A DNA stretch of 64,000 bases, from contig CM030934.1 in assembly GCA_018136815.1 (NCBI GenBank), positions 4,289,587 through 4,353,586 of the forward strand, given 5' to 3'. The stretch is from Isochrysis galbana (taxonomy: Eukaryota > Haptophyta > Isochrysidales > Isochrysidaceae). Each line of letters opens with the position of its first letter. The first letter of the stretch is position 1. The notes under the pieces are model-generated. The model saw only the letters and a program-made list of their open reading frames with translations. It ran no database searches and was not told where the DNA came from. Below, piece by piece: positions 33,849 through 44,895 of this stretch. A program made the position numbers and the translations under genes.

Positions 33849-33948
33849 NNNNNNNNNNNNNNNNNNNNNNNNNNNNNNNNNNNNNNNNNNNNNNNNNNNN
33901 NNNNNNNNNNNNNNNNNNNNNNNNNNNNNNNNNNNNNNNNNNNNNNNN
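33849..33948. other. assembly gap (100 N)
   Basis: Exactly 100 N. The cyclase gene enters it on the right, and the 60 bases to its left do not continue a recognisable domain, so the missing part may be several kilobases. Confidence 0.99.
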
Positions 33949-36390
33949 GGCGCCCCCGTCCCCGTCTTGAAGGCTCTCAAGGGCCCGCTGTAGTGCTGCC
34001 CTCTCCGCTTCGCGCCCGAGCGTCGCCCCGACTGCCACACGGGGCCCACGCCCGGCAGCTCCGCTCACCACGACGCTGGCACGGTGCGAGATCGAGGGAG
34101 AGGACCTTACGGAGGTCCCCGAGTTGCGCGCAGCGACGGAAGGAGAGAGGCTCATCAGCCGACGCTCTACCATCGCCGCAAGGTCGAACGCGCGCTGACG
34201 CGTTTCAACAGGCGTGAAGATTGGCAAGGGGTCGGCCCGCCCCTTCACCGTGATGGGGGCCAACGCCGCGAAGGTACACGCATTTGGTGGCACAGCCGAG
34301 CTAGTCTCCTCGTCCACGAGTATGCTTTTCTCGAGCTTCTCTGCCGCCTGCATGAGCCTGGCCGCCATGTTGACTGTGGAGCCCATCAAAGTATACTCAC
34401 GCCGAATGTTGCATCCCGCTTCGCCACAAAACACACGCCCAGTTGTCACGCCCACGGCGCACCCCAGCGATCTCGGCTCCTGGCCTTCTATCAGAGGTGC
34501 GGACACAGCTTTGAGCGCCTCGGCAGCCTCGACGGCGGCACAGACGGCTCGCGAGACCTCGTCCTCATGCTGCTGGCCCGGCAAGCCGAAGGCGATGAGA
34601 AACCTCGTCCCTTTGTCATCGGTGATGAGCCGGAGGATCGTCCCACCCCGGCCGGTGAAGGCCTCCTGGACTGCTCTCACGGCCGCATGGGTCGAGCCCA
34701 GCTGGGCGGGCTCGCACGGTCGGTGGCCCAAACCGAGCAGCTTGAGGAAAACTGTGGTGATGACTCGGTGCTCAGACACCCAAAGGCCTGCCTGCCCCGC
34801 GGCGAGCCGCTCGTCGATGAGAGGAGGGACGAAGCAACGGAGCGCGCGCAGCGCTTCGGGCTCAAGCTGTGGGCGCTCCGACACGCCATCCATAGACTGG
34901 CGCACACTTGACTTGAGATCAGAGCGATCGCTCGGGCTAGCTGCAACAGATGATTGCTTCATCATCACCACAGGGACGTGCAAGAGCAACGTGCGGACGC
35001 TGTTCTGCGCAGACGGGAAGATCGCTCCTGTTGATTCGGCCGACCTACGTCGAAGAGGAGGGTTGGCGCGGCGCATATGACTACGGAAGGCGTAGCTGGG
35101 GCTAGGGCTCCTCGGCACGTCGGCGGCCGCCGACTGCATGCTGTTGAGTGCCCACACGCCGTTGACGGTCCTGCGCACCACCTGCCTTCCCGACTTCGAC
35201 TGCGGTGAAGCAGGCGCCGGCACGCGGGTGCGCACGTGGCGATAATCCGGGCTCCACGGCTGGCTGTGGCTCGAGCGCGAGACGGAGGCGGAGGAGCGCG
35301 GAACTGAGCGCCGCACACCGCCTCCTGAGCGCTGCGGCAAGTGCTTGGATAAAAGCAGCCCGCCGTTGCCCACCGGCACACCCATGCGCAGGATATCAGC
35401 GGCGTCCGAAGCGAGCTCAGTTTGCCCATCAGGGAGAGAGTGGCGCTCCGGAGAGGCGTTGCGCAGCGAGCCCATGAAGACGGAGCGGCGGCCGTGCGGC
35501 TGCTCCTCCGATGACGAGCTGAGGCGCTGTGGTGCGCTGCTAGGCACTGGCATCCTGCCTTGGGCCTCGAGCTGAACGAGCAGCGCACGCGCCTGACGAG
35601 AGAGCGCGAGCTGGCCCGATGCCGCCAGGTCGGTGGCAATAGCCATCTGCTCGATTGGCTCGCCGGCCACGAAGTACTCCCATCTTCCGCCCTCACCGCC
35701 TACGCAGAAGGCCGACATGGCGCCGGCGCCGATGCCCACATGCAGTGTGAGCCGTACACCCTCAACTGGCGAGAAGTCATTGAGCTCGTTGAGCAGCTGT
35801 ATGCAGCACTTGACCGCGCGGACGACGAGTGCACCGATGGGGGCTGAGCCACGGGGACAGACCGGCCCCTTCTCGCCCCCATAGACCGACTGCCCGAGGT
35901 CGCTCTTACGACTGTTGATGGCAAGGCTCAGCCGTTCGGCCACAGGGCCGCTGCCTGTATACGCCGACGCGATAGGTAGCAGCTCGTCGGGCGCAGGTGG
36001 GTCGCGCCAGACGACCTGCAGCGCGTCGCCCGCGAACTTGATCACGTCGCCTCCCGTCTCGGCCACCACCTTGATGAGCTGCTCGAAGTAAGAATTCATG
36101 TACTGGTTGAGCAGCTCCGCGCCGCGCCGGCCCGACTCGTTCTTCAGCTTCTCGGAGAGTGCAGTGAAGCCAGAGACGTCGACAAATGCGACGGCGCCAA
36201 GGAAGTCCTCCCTCCACGGGGCGTGGGGCTCGATCGGGTCAGCCACGATCCGGTCGACTAGAGAGGAGGGGATGTATGAGAGCAGGTGCTGCTCAGCATC
36301 GCGAAAGATGTCAGTCGCTGTCGCAGAGGAGAGGCGCGGGCCGCGAGGCTGCTGTGCGGCAAAGATCTGCGCCACACGCAGCTTCTTCAT
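33949..36390 (-). CDS. soluble (type 10-like) adenylyl cyclase, 3' end in gap
   Basis: From ATG 36390 (MKKLRVAQIFAAQQ) the frame is open for about 814 residues to the gap. The C1 catalytic domain carries AFVDVSGFTALSEKL (metal Asp71) and GGDVIKFAGDALQVVW (Asp122). That 51-residue spacing and the KFAGDA motif are those of sAC/ADCY10 and bacterial class III cyclases. Domain C2 starts VITTVFLKLLGLG, with the Asp replaced as in sAC, and includes VGVTTGRVFCGEAG and YTLMGSTVNMAARLM. The last residues before the gap, ATLGREAERAALQRAL, are the start of the P-loop NTPase domain that follows in sAC. A long Ser-rich linker sits between C1 and C2. Bicarbonate-responsive cAMP signalling is the family role. 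The stretch left of the gap (33781-33848) is open in one frame but not recognisable. Confidence 0.87.
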
Positions 36391-36474
36391 CGAGGCGGCC
36401 GAATGGCTTTTCCCCCTACCCCCTTGGCAGCCGAGCGATCCCGCTCGTGGGTGTGCTGCTCGCTCTCTCGCTAT

Positions 36475-36733
36475 GCTCCCCCCCCCCCCTCGCCCCTCCC
36501 CCTCTGTGCCAAACTCCCTCCCGTCTCTCTCTAGCACGCAGATGGCATGCCGCTCCCTCGCGCCCTCTCTTTCTCTCTCTCTGTCTCTCTCGCGCGCCCA
36601 CGCTCGCTAGCTTTCTCTCTCTCCACTCCTTTCTTTTCTCTCCACACCCCCTCTGGTTTCTCGCGCGCTCGGTCGCTCACTGGCCTTCCTTTCCCTCCCG
36701 CACCCCCCCCCCCCCCCGCCTCCCTCTCTCTCT

Positions 36734-36810
<77 letters not shown>

Positions 36811-36840
36811 AATCTCATCATCCCCCTCTCTCCCCGGTCT
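36475..36840. repeat. CT-rich tract including a long (CT)n
   Basis: C-runs at 36479-36490 and 36704-36717, and an almost pure CT dinucleotide array at about 36724-36808. It starts less than 100 bases upstream of the cyclase ATG. Poly-Ser/Leu or Arg-Glu frames in it are artefacts. Confidence 0.95.
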
Positions 36841-37904
36841 TTCCTCCAGCCGCTCCCGTTGAGACTCCAAGAACTACCCCTCGAGTCTCTTCTTCTCCCT
36901 CTCTACATAACTGCTGCCCCTCTCTAGCTCCCTCTCTCCCCCTGCCCTCTTTTCGATGAAATCATCATCACCTCCCGGATACAGAAGAAAGGAAGGAACA
37001 CACTCTATCATTTCCTTTGCTCACCACACTCCTTCACCCAGCTCACGAGAGAGAGAGCATATCTCTCTTCTCTCTCTCTTCTCACCGCCTCCCAGAAGAT
37101 CCGTGGAGCCCGTGGCTGGATACAATAAAGATCTAACGCGGGGTAGAGAGGATACATTAACCCACCGCGCGGGGAGGGGAGAGAGAGAGCGGCGCGAGAG
37201 CGAGTCTCGCGCCGTTTCAGCGGTTCGACGAGTACAATACTCACTCTCCCCTACAAAAAAAGGGTGGCGAGGGGACCGGTCGACGAGGCCGAGGAGGGAG
37301 CTGTTCACGGCGCGGCCTCAACCGACAGCGCAACGGCTGCCCCCCCCGCCCCCCCCTCCCCTCCCCTCCCCTCTCCCTCCTCCCTCCCTCCCCCCTCCGC
37401 CCCCCCCCAAGCCCTCGGGCTCGGCCCTGAAGCGAGAAGCGAGGCGGTTGGAAGCGGCGAGTCCGGATTCGGATCACCGACGGCGGCGCCCCCCGCTGCC
37501 TTTCGATAGAAAACATGAGTTTTACGTAGGCCCAGTCTACGCGACCGCCGATCGATCGCGAATCCAGACCCTTATTCTCGCTTTTCGAAAATGGAGAGTC
37601 TGCATTCCAAAAACAAGGGTTGACAAGAGGGGGTCGAAATCAAGACCCCACTAGCAACTCTTGTTTTTTTTGCGGAGCAACCCCCCCCCCCCATGCCCCA
37701 TGCGCGCCCATCTCGCGGCGCCGTGCCAGTCGGTGCTACAGGGACACCGCGAGTTGGCTCCGGCCAGAATTTCGATTGAGACCCACCCAAATTTCGTTTC
37801 GAAAGTTCGATGATCTCTGATCACTACCCACATTTCGAGCCTTGTCCACCCAAATTTCGATCAAAATTTTCCGCACAAGTACACTCGCCGCTATCGGCTA
37901 TATG
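36841..37904. other. intergenic, low-complexity
   Basis: No gene recognised. A C-rich block lies at 37338-37410. Bases 37745-37870 contain spaced CAGAATTTCGAT, CCAAATTTCGTT and CCAAATTTCGAT words. Confidence 0.45.
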
Positions 37905-38090
37905 GGCGGCTCGGCGGCTAGCTGACGGATCCGAGGTTATCACTACCTCAGATGGGAGCAGAAGGGACGGAAGGGAAGCGGCGAGAGGCGCGGCGAAGGT
38001 AGGGGACAGGCTCATGAGGGGCTCACCCGCCTCCAGAAGTGGCAGGGAGGCGGGCTTGGGAGAGGCAGAGCGAGGCGATGAAGCAGACAT
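37905..38090 (-). repeat. paralogous ORF-start fragment, copy 1 (MSASS)
   Basis: The minus-strand frame starting at 38090 reads MSASSPRSASPKPASLP and later FAAPLAASLPSLLLPSEVV, TSDPSA. The copy at 38975-39145 is about 70% identical in protein and similar in DNA, in the same orientation, about 1.05 kb away. Both begin at an ATG. The function is unknown; the pair may be N-terminal pieces of a multicopy ORF or a local duplication. Confidence 0.6.
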
Positions 38091-38974
38091 AACGAGGGAC
38101 GAGGGCGAGAGCGGGGCGAGTGAGAGTGCGGACGACGGTTGTCGAGGGATGTGTTGTAGAGTGAGTGTTGTTGACGAGTAGCGAAGGCGAGAACGGGACG
38201 AAAGCGAGAACGGACGAACGAGAACGAACGATACGACAAAAGGACGACTACCAAGGACAAACTGTCACGCTCACTCAACCCTAACCCCACTTCCCCTCAC
38301 ATTCACGTATCCTTCCCCACTCAAACGGGGAAACACGGGGAATGGAAAAACAAGGAAGAGAAGCCGACAGGAGAGCGACGGGGCGATGGGAGGGGAGCGA
38401 CGGTACGACGGAAAGGCCGATGCGATCGACAGTTACGAGGGGAGAATTAGTAGAAGTAGGGAGGGAATCTACAAGACTTCCCGTGCACTGATGATAACAA
38501 GGGCGCGGGGGTAGGCAAACCGTTGGGGAAAAACCCACGACGGCAAACACCTGCGAGGATGAGCGCGGGGGAAAACCGCGGCAAGGAGGGACCCAGGCGA
38601 TCGCAAAGCAAAAGGACCAGGCCTGGGAATCAGGACGCACGGGCCACAAGGAGGCGCTAACAGGCAAGGAGCGAGTGATGAGTTACGAGTGACGAGCGGC
38701 GCGTATAACGCCTATCGAGTAAAGAACGACTAACGAGTAAAGTCAAAGGCCGCGGACGAGGTCGATCGCGAATGCGACACCCCCTGCTAGAATCGAGCTT
38801 CCATGCAAGAGAGCAATGAGCGAGACAAAACCACACGAGGGGGGGAGCAAAGACGAAACAGCTAAACGAAAGGGCAGCCACACCCGTCCGGACAGTTAGG
38901 TGAAGAATCGGCGGTCGGCACGGCAGTCCGCAAGACCGCAGGATTCAGCATAATAGTCCCCTCTCTTCTCTCTG
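38091..38974. other. spacer between two paralogous ORF fragments
   Basis: Contains CGAGAACGGGACGAAAGCGA-like short repeats near 38185-38250, echoed at 39215-39250 (GAACGAGGGACGAGAACGG). No gene recognised. Confidence 0.45.
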
Positions 38975-39145
38975 ACGGATCCGAGGTTACCACTGCCTCA
39001 GATGGGAACGGAAGGGACGGAAGGGAAGCGGCGAGAGGCGCGGCGGAAGTTGGGGGGTGGCCAATGACGGGCTGGACCACCTCCTCAACAGAGAAAGGCG
39101 GGAGGACGGGCTTGGGCGAGGGCGAGCGCGACGACGGAGCGGACA
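38975..39145 (-). repeat. paralogous ORF-start fragment, copy 2 (MSAPS)
   Basis: The minus-strand frame starting at 39145 reads MSAPSSRSPSPKPVLPP and SAAPLAASLPSLPFPSEAVV, the partner of the MSASS copy. The frame runs on to 38862 without similarity. Confidence 0.6.
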
Positions 39146-39571
39146 TGGCTGGGCGGATCGGGTTGGATAGGCTGGGGCTGAGGGCTTGGAGAGGTTTGGT
39201 ATTGAGGTAGTGTTGAGAACGAGGGACGAGAACGGGAACGAGAACGATAATTAACTTCTTAATAGTCTCACCGCACACGCGGCCGTGGACCCTCTACTTT
39301 CTACTCACGCAGCAAAACTTTCTACACCGGATACCACATTCACATGAAGGATTTTATTCGCCGCGCCTCGCCTCCAGGCCACTGCCGACGCACACTCAAA
39401 CGACGCGCTCGGCCGACGGCGGGCGTGGGGCGGGGAGGGGAAGACGGAGGGCGCGACGGAGAGGCCCAGGGAGAAAGTGCGGGGAGGAGCAGTCTCAACT
39501 AACCGCTGCTCCAGCCTCTCTCCACCCCACCTTGTCGCTCTCTTGCTCGGCTGCCGTGCCACAGATTTCAA
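39146..39571. other. intergenic upstream of orphan gene
   Basis: No gene recognised; probably promoter and 5' untranslated region of the plus-strand gene at 39572. Confidence 0.4.
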
Positions 39572-42500
39572 ATGGTCACTTGTCGTCGCTGTGGCCGCCT
39601 GTTTGCTTCGCGTGCCCAGCACAAGTGCGAGCCGCTGGCCGAGGCACCCTCGCCCTCCGGCTCTCCGGCTCGTCTGATTGCATCGGCGATGCCCAGTTGG
39701 GCTCTCGCAGTCGCTGAGGAAGCCCGAGCGAATCGGCGGGCCCAGGCACCCAGTGTGGCTGTACCTGCCGCAGCGGCTGCGCCCGCTGGCGAAGTCGTCA
39801 GCGCCCGGCTCAGCACGCCTGCCGAGAGGCTGCAGAGCGCCTATGAGGCCGCCCATCTAGTGCGAACCCATTGGACTCGCCGCCGAGACAACCCAGCCGT
39901 TCCGGGCACAAAAGTGGCACTGCGCCCGAAGGGAAAGCACCGCCACCAAGCGCCTCCTTCAAGCCGCCTTTCTCTGGCGGCCGTTTCCTCACCACCTTTT
40001 CGCGCCCCTCGGGCCTTTGCGCCGCCATCCGAATCCGACCCAACACACGCAGAGCCTAGCCCCTCGCGGTTGGATGGATCTGGACAGAGTGCCGGTGTGC
40101 GTACTTGCGCGCACCCGTTGCAAGCACACGTGTATGGAGGTGGCGTCCTCCATGCAAGCACAGCAATGCGCGGTGAGATCGTGGCGACGGTGCCTGACGA
40201 ATCTCGCCGGCTACCTCGACGCTCCATGCCTAACCGCGACATGCTAGCCTCAGGCGAGCGCGAGCAGGCTCTACAGGCGGTGCTCGGATGCTCAACAACT
40301 ACGCATGCGCAAGATGCAAACGGGAATGCTGTGGACACAGCAGCACGGCCTCTTTCCAACACTCCAGATTGCCTCGACGCTCTTCCGTGCTCGACGAATG
40401 ATACCTGGACAGCACGGGACGCACATGACGCTCGCTGCACTATGACGGCTGGCGCGGTGCCTAGCAGTCATCATGTGGAGACTGCTCAGTGCACATGGGC
40501 GGAGCGCCGGACGGCTGCTGGTGCGCAAGTTACCTGGCCCTCATTAGGAGGGCTGGGCGACGGCAATGAGCCCGAAAGGCCAGAGCGCTCGCAGTGCCAG
40601 ACACGGCCGACCGCTACAAGTGGTACCGAGGCACCTATGGCCTCTGATCTCTTCGATCGAGAGGACGTGCTCAGGTGGGGCAGAAGAGGATTGGATTCCA
40701 GCCGACGTGCCAACGATGGGGTGGGAGAAGGTGCTTCAAGTGTGGTCCGTTGTAGTGAGCACTCACCACGAGCACTCTTTCATGAGCCTTGCATCGGCGC
40801 AGCAGGGGCACCTGGCGAACGATCGACATCCCCGCTTGGGCGAGCCGGCAGCCGTGTGGAGACAGCAATCGCCACAGCTCTGAGATTGCCTTCAGATTTG
40901 ATGACGAGAACGACGCATGCGCGATTGAGCGAGCCTCTAAGAAACGCAACTCTTCGCGGGGATCCAAGCACCGGGCGAAAAGTTGAGACGGCTCCCTGGA
41001 TGCCTTCGCGCACTGCGGGCAGTGCAGCAGGATCTTGTTCTTTCGGCCCGTCTTCCACACACACTCAAGTACAGGACGTGGCCGCACAAGCGGATGGGAC
41101 ACCGATGGCCACAGCGGCGGCACTAACACCGCCGACTGCCTTCCATCGCATGGTGAGCAATGTTGAGCATCTACTACGTGAGCTTGCTCCTGCTAGTTCA
41201 TCTGCGGATGGCATGGGTGCCGCGGTTTCCGAACCGCGAGAAGCACAGACCACTGCCAGTATGGCTGGCAATGTCGAACGTTTGGTGCACCAGCTTGCTT
41301 CACCCGATCTTGGGACAATGGCTGATGCAGGGACGTGCGGCAAGTGCGGTGGAGAGGGCAATGCTGGTTTGCGGCTGCAAGAATACCTGGACAGATCAGC
41401 ATCGGAGAACAGTTTGCGGGCATGTTGCACCAACGCAATCGCGACGGACGCGGCGCTGCAAAGGCCACGCACGCATGAATCGACTCTGGATGCTCCTCTA
41501 CCACTCGGTCAAGCGGTCTACATGCGTCACATCCGACGGAGAGCCACAGCTGCGAGAAGGGACCGTGAGATCTCGACGGGCGGTAGTGGTAGGGGTGTCA
41601 GCGTGGCGAATCTCACCGATCGAGTTACGCAAAATCTGTTGCCAGTGGAACCGCGGGATACCATTGCGGATGAGTCTGCAGATCCTGCTTGCAATCTACG
41701 GAGCCACCAAGCGAGCGATCTGCTGCGTCGAATCCGTGCGATGGCGGCGGTCCCCATGCGCGTCTCAAATAGAGGGGAGCGAGAACAAACAGCCGCGAGG
41801 GCAGAAGCAGAGCAGCAGATCGCCCTTGCTCGATCAGCTCTGAGAGCAAGTTCTGGGATGCCGTCCTCCCCTGGCGACGGGCAGTCTCATCCTCATCCAC
41901 GAGCAACACGAAGGTCGGCACTCTTGCCACAAGGGTCACCTGGAGCACGTGAACAACCAAGCCTCCATCTGCGGCCACCTTCGGCGACGACTGTTCTTCA
42001 GTCGCACCGCTGCGCCATTGCGCCGCCACCGCCGCCGCTCGCACGTAGCCTGGCTGATCACAAGGACGACCCGAGCTGCTCCCTGTACTCGATGAGTGCT
42101 ACGCCTGGCGATGATTCTTTGAGTAAGGCAAGAAGACCTGCTCGGACCAGATGCGATTCATGTGAAGCCATCGCAGCGCTCCTCACGGCTGCAAATATGG
42201 CCACCATTGCGTCCTCAAGGGCGCCCCCCTCCGTCGAAAGCCTAATCGCGTCCTCAAGGTTTGATACACGAGCGGCACCTCGCAACCGTGAAGGGACGCG
42301 ATCGAGATCCGCGTCTTGCGCGTCCGCTTTCTCCCCCCAGCCACCGCAATCCTTCAATCCCGCCAGCGTCGCCAGGTCTAGCGCAGATCTTCCTTCACCA
42401 CCATACTTCTTCTTTAAGCCCGATGCGTCGACGGCAGGTACCGCTTCTAAGGAGCTTCTTGGCACCGCTACCATTGCTCATCAAGGCGATCGTGATAAGC

Positions 42501-43252
42501 AGCCACCTCATGCGCGGTGCGGAGCCACTCCGATGGCCGACAGAAACACGTGCCACCGTGCGGTAGCACCCGCAACTCCGCATACGTGTCATCTTGATGC
42601 CACAACCATGTCACCTGCACGGCGATCATGGCACACGGACACAGAGGTTCGAGATGCATGGGTCGTACCAAGTTTGGATAGACATGGTATCAGGTGCTCG
42701 CATGTTGTTCAGGCAGATGGTTCCGCCAATCGCATCGCTGAGATCGGGCCTGTCCAATCTAGTGCCTTGGAGTACTCCTCCAGCTTGCCGACGGCCTTTC
42801 CTATGCGTGACCCGCGGAATGAGTACGGTGAAAGTGGCTACACGCCCTCAAACCGTTATGATGTAGATGTCAACGATATGCGCGACCTCTCGCTTGTAGA
42901 TGCGAATAATCTAGGTGGAAAGCGGGAGCAATCATCGCCCTCTGCTGCTATCGAGCGGCTAGGGACACCTCCCAACCCCACGGCTGTAGAGGGTTGGACG
43001 CTGCCGGATTTCATGTGCAACCTGCCAAAAGCGGACACGGGAAGCACCGGTGGTGGAGATGAGTACACCGAAGCACTGCGACGTGTCTACGAAGAATTCT
43101 GCGCGTCAGGGCCCGCGAGTGCGCCGGATGATATTCCATCTCAATCCTTGACCGGGGCAGAGGTCAGCCATAGATTCAACTTGAGTTCACGCATGCGGTC
43201 AGCTGATGCATGTGCGTCTACCTCCGCTAGCCAAAATGGAAAAAAAGCTTGA
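39572..43252 (+). CDS. orphan 1226-residue protein with N-terminal CxxC-HxxxC finger
   Basis: One uninterrupted frame from an ATG. The first 20 residues, MVTCRRCGRLFASRAQHKCE, hold a compact C-x2-C-x8-H-x3-C, the layout of a single C2HC-type zinc finger. The rest is Ala/Ser/Arg/Pro-rich and almost certainly disordered. Islands of predicted helix include ERLQSAYEAAHLVRTHW (about 85-100) and a short internal duplication: VSNVEHLLRELAPAS near 41152 and AGNVERLVHQLASPD near 41266. Near the C-terminus, EYTEALRRVYEEFCASG looks like a folded or binding helix. I do not recognise a family. Its length without stops in a region of mixed codon use argues that it is real, but GC-rich DNA can produce long chance frames, so expression data would decide. 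Confidence 0.55.
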   Translation: MVTCRRCGRLFASRAQHKCEPLAEAPSPSGSPARLIASAMPSWALAVAEEARANRRAQAPSVAVPAAAAAPAGEVVSARLSTPAERLQSAYEAAHLVRTHWTRRRDNPAVPGTKVALRPKGKHRHQAPPSSRLSLAAVSSPPFRAPRAFAPPSESDPTHAEPSPSRLDGSGQSAGVRTCAHPLQAHVYGGGVLHASTAMRGEIVATVPDESRRLPRRSMPNRDMLASGEREQALQAVLGCSTTTHAQDANGNAVDTAARPLSNTPDCLDALPCSTNDTWTARDAHDARCTMTAGAVPSSHHVETAQCTWAERRTAAGAQVTWPSLGGLGDGNEPERPERSQCQTRPTATSGTEAPMASDLFDREDVLRWGRRGLDSSRRANDGVGEGASSVVRCSEHSPRALFHEPCIGAAGAPGERSTSPLGRAGSRVETAIATALRLPSDLMTRTTHARLSEPLRNATLRGDPSTGRKVETAPWMPSRTAGSAAGSCSFGPSSTHTQVQDVAAQADGTPMATAAALTPPTAFHRMVSNVEHLLRELAPASSSADGMGAAVSEPREAQTTASMAGNVERLVHQLASPDLGTMADAGTCGKCGGEGNAGLRLQEYLDRSASENSLRACCTNAIATDAALQRPRTHESTLDAPLPLGQAVYMRHIRRRATAARRDREISTGGSGRGVSVANLTDRVTQNLLPVEPRDTIADESADPACNLRSHQASDLLRRIRAMAAVPMRVSNRGEREQTAARAEAEQQIALARSALRASSGMPSSPGDGQSHPHPRATRRSALLPQGSPGAREQPSLHLRPPSATTVLQSHRCAIAPPPPPLARSLADHKDDPSCSLYSMSATPGDDSLSKARRPARTRCDSCEAIAALLTAANMATIASSRAPPSVESLIASSRFDTRAAPRNREGTRSRSASCASAFSPQPPQSFNPASVARSSADLPSPPYFFFKPDASTAGTASKELLGTATIAHQGDRDKQPPHARCGATPMADRNTCHRAVAPATPHTCHLDATTMSPARRSWHTDTEVRDAWVVPSLDRHGIRCSHVVQADGSANRIAEIGPVQSSALEYSSSLPTAFPMRDPRNEYGESGYTPSNRYDVDVNDMRDLSLVDANNLGGKREQSSPSAAIERLGTPPNPTAVEGWTLPDFMCNLPKADTGSTGGGDEYTEALRRVYEEFCASGPASAPDDIPSQSLTGAEVSHRFNLSSRMRSADACASTSASQNGKKA

Positions 43253-43989
43253 TATTCTCTGAGATTCTCGTCGCTCACACTTCTGTGAAGAACCCCTAAT
43301 CGTGCACTTAATAAAACATCTGAGCCTTAGTAATTAGTACCACTACCGCAACTAACTTTGGGGTTTGAGGGTAACTTCCTTCTGGTATTAGATCTGCTAC
43401 TCTCAGCCTAGCTATAAGATCGCTAACACTTCGCCCGGCCGCGCTCGCGACGTGTTTGACCGGTGAAACACTACCGACACGCCCATCACTCGTCGTCCCG
43501 AAGGTGCAACCCCAGCCCCAGCGGCACTTAGCCTGTCATATACTTACTAGCAACGACGCAGCATCCCCCCCCCCCCGCTGAAGCGGCAGAGTTTCTGGTG
43601 CGGTGTACATAGGGCGTTGTCTTCCGAAAAGACGCCGAGTTGTGAGCTTTTCAATATGAAGTGGCCATCCGGAAGTGCCCGCGATGTCGGGTAGAGCGCC
43701 TGTCTTTCCCATGGTCGACAAGTGAAACGGGCGGGCTGCGGCGCCAATCTGGCGCGTCTCTCGATCTCGTGAACCGAGTCGCAGCCGATCTCTCATCGCC
43801 CTCTCGATCTCATTTTGTCGCCCTTGTCTCCACAGACCGATGGACCGACGGACGTCACCAGCACGAGATGATATCGTAAATGATGACATTACTCACATCT
43901 CACATTACCTCCGCTTGCTGTCTGGGGAACGGCTGCTGGTTTTGGGGGGTGGCACAACGGGATATATATTGAATATTGAATAAACAAAG
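43253..43989. other. intergenic
   Basis: No gene recognised. C-run at 43565-43577. A sharp AT-rich stretch (GATATATATTGAATATTG) at 43960-43982 precedes an abrupt change to very high GC. Confidence 0.4.
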
Positions 43990-44615
43990 ACTTTTCTCAC
44001 AGTGCCATCGCCGGCTTGGGCCGGCTTGGGCGGACGCTGTGCCTGCACTTTTACCTGGATTTGCCGCCCCCGTTGGCGGCGCGTCGCGTGCAGCCGAGGA
44101 CGCTGCGGCTGGAGAGGTGCGCCGTGTCGCGCGTGGAGGTGACGCGGCACTCGGTGCTGGTGTCGTTCGAGGCGCGCGGCGGTGAGCGGGTCGTGCCGGT
44201 CGGCGGCCTGCTGGTGCGCGGCAGGGGTGGAGCGGGGGTGGACCCGATGGACCTGATCAAGCCGGTGTGCACGGTGGGCAAGGATCCGTTCACGCTGGAC
44301 ACGCGGAGCGGCACGGCGCGCACGGCGAAGGCGACGGTGGCGCTGCTTGGCGCCCCGGAGGCGCAGACGGCGCGCATCGTGCTGCGCGTGAACCGCAAGG
44401 GCGAGTTGACGGGCGGCTACTCGCGGGGCGGCGGCAACGTGCGCGTGGTGGCGCTGCCCGTGTACCCGCAGAGGCCAGCCGAGCCGCACGCGTCCTCGCC
44501 CGCTTTGCCCGATCATTCTCGGCTTGCTCTCCCCGGCGTAGCGCGATTTCCACTTCCTGAGTGCGGATCATCGCACCGGAGTCGGAGCTATCCTCATCGC
44601 TACAATGGCACATAG
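43990..44615 (+). CDS. orphan ORF with extreme third-position GC
   Basis: The frame (stop at 44613-44615) reads LHFYLDLPPPLAARRVQP, RTLRLERCAVSRVEVTRHSV, ERVVPVGGLLVRG, VDPMDLIKPVCTVGKDPF and TARIVLRVNRKGELTGGYSR. Nearly every codon between 44060 and 44480 ends in G or C, much more biased than the other genes here. The alternation of hydrophobic and charged residues looks like beta-sheet protein. There is no ATG before DPMDLIK. A TTCTCACAG acceptor-like string sits at about 43995-44003, so this may be a downstream exon. I do not recognise a family; base composition hints at a different origin. Confidence 0.4.
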
Positions 44616-44895
44616 CAGCAGGCCCACCGCCGCCACAGATCCCGCCGCCGCGACAGCTCCCGCCGCCGCGACAGCTCCCGCCGCCACTCCCGTCGCCGCT
44701 GCGGCGACCGCTGCGGCGACCTCTATTATGACCGCCGCCGCGACCCGCGGCGCTGTGCCCGTCGCCGCCGCAACCCGCTACGCGGCGAGTGCTGCACGAC
44801 GCGCGGGCGCGGACCCGAGCACCGTGAAAACAGCAAGAGGGAAGACGGACCCTTCCTCGTATCTCGTATGGGATGTGACCGAAATGCTGTTTTGA
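44605..44895 (+). CDS. Ala-rich small ORF (doubtful)
   Basis: The ATG frame of 96 residues begins MAHSSRPTAATDPAAATAPA and is built on a GCCGCGACAGCTCCC-type minisatellite (44640-44710). A gene product is possible, but the repeat alone would give this frame. Confidence 0.15.
   Translation: MAHSSRPTAATDPAAATAPAAATAPAATPVAAAATAAATSIMTAAATRGAVPVAAATRYAASAARRAGADPSTVKTARGKTDPSSYLVWDVTEMLF

Noticed and set aside
36531-36870. Frames encoding long Arg-Glu, Ser-Leu or Glu-Arg runs
   Set aside because: They come entirely from the CT dinucleotide array, with no independent protein signal.
43905-44516. Minus-strand His/Arg/Ala-rich frame
   Set aside because: Antisense shadow of a frame with strong G/C third-position bias; the composition is typical of such shadows.
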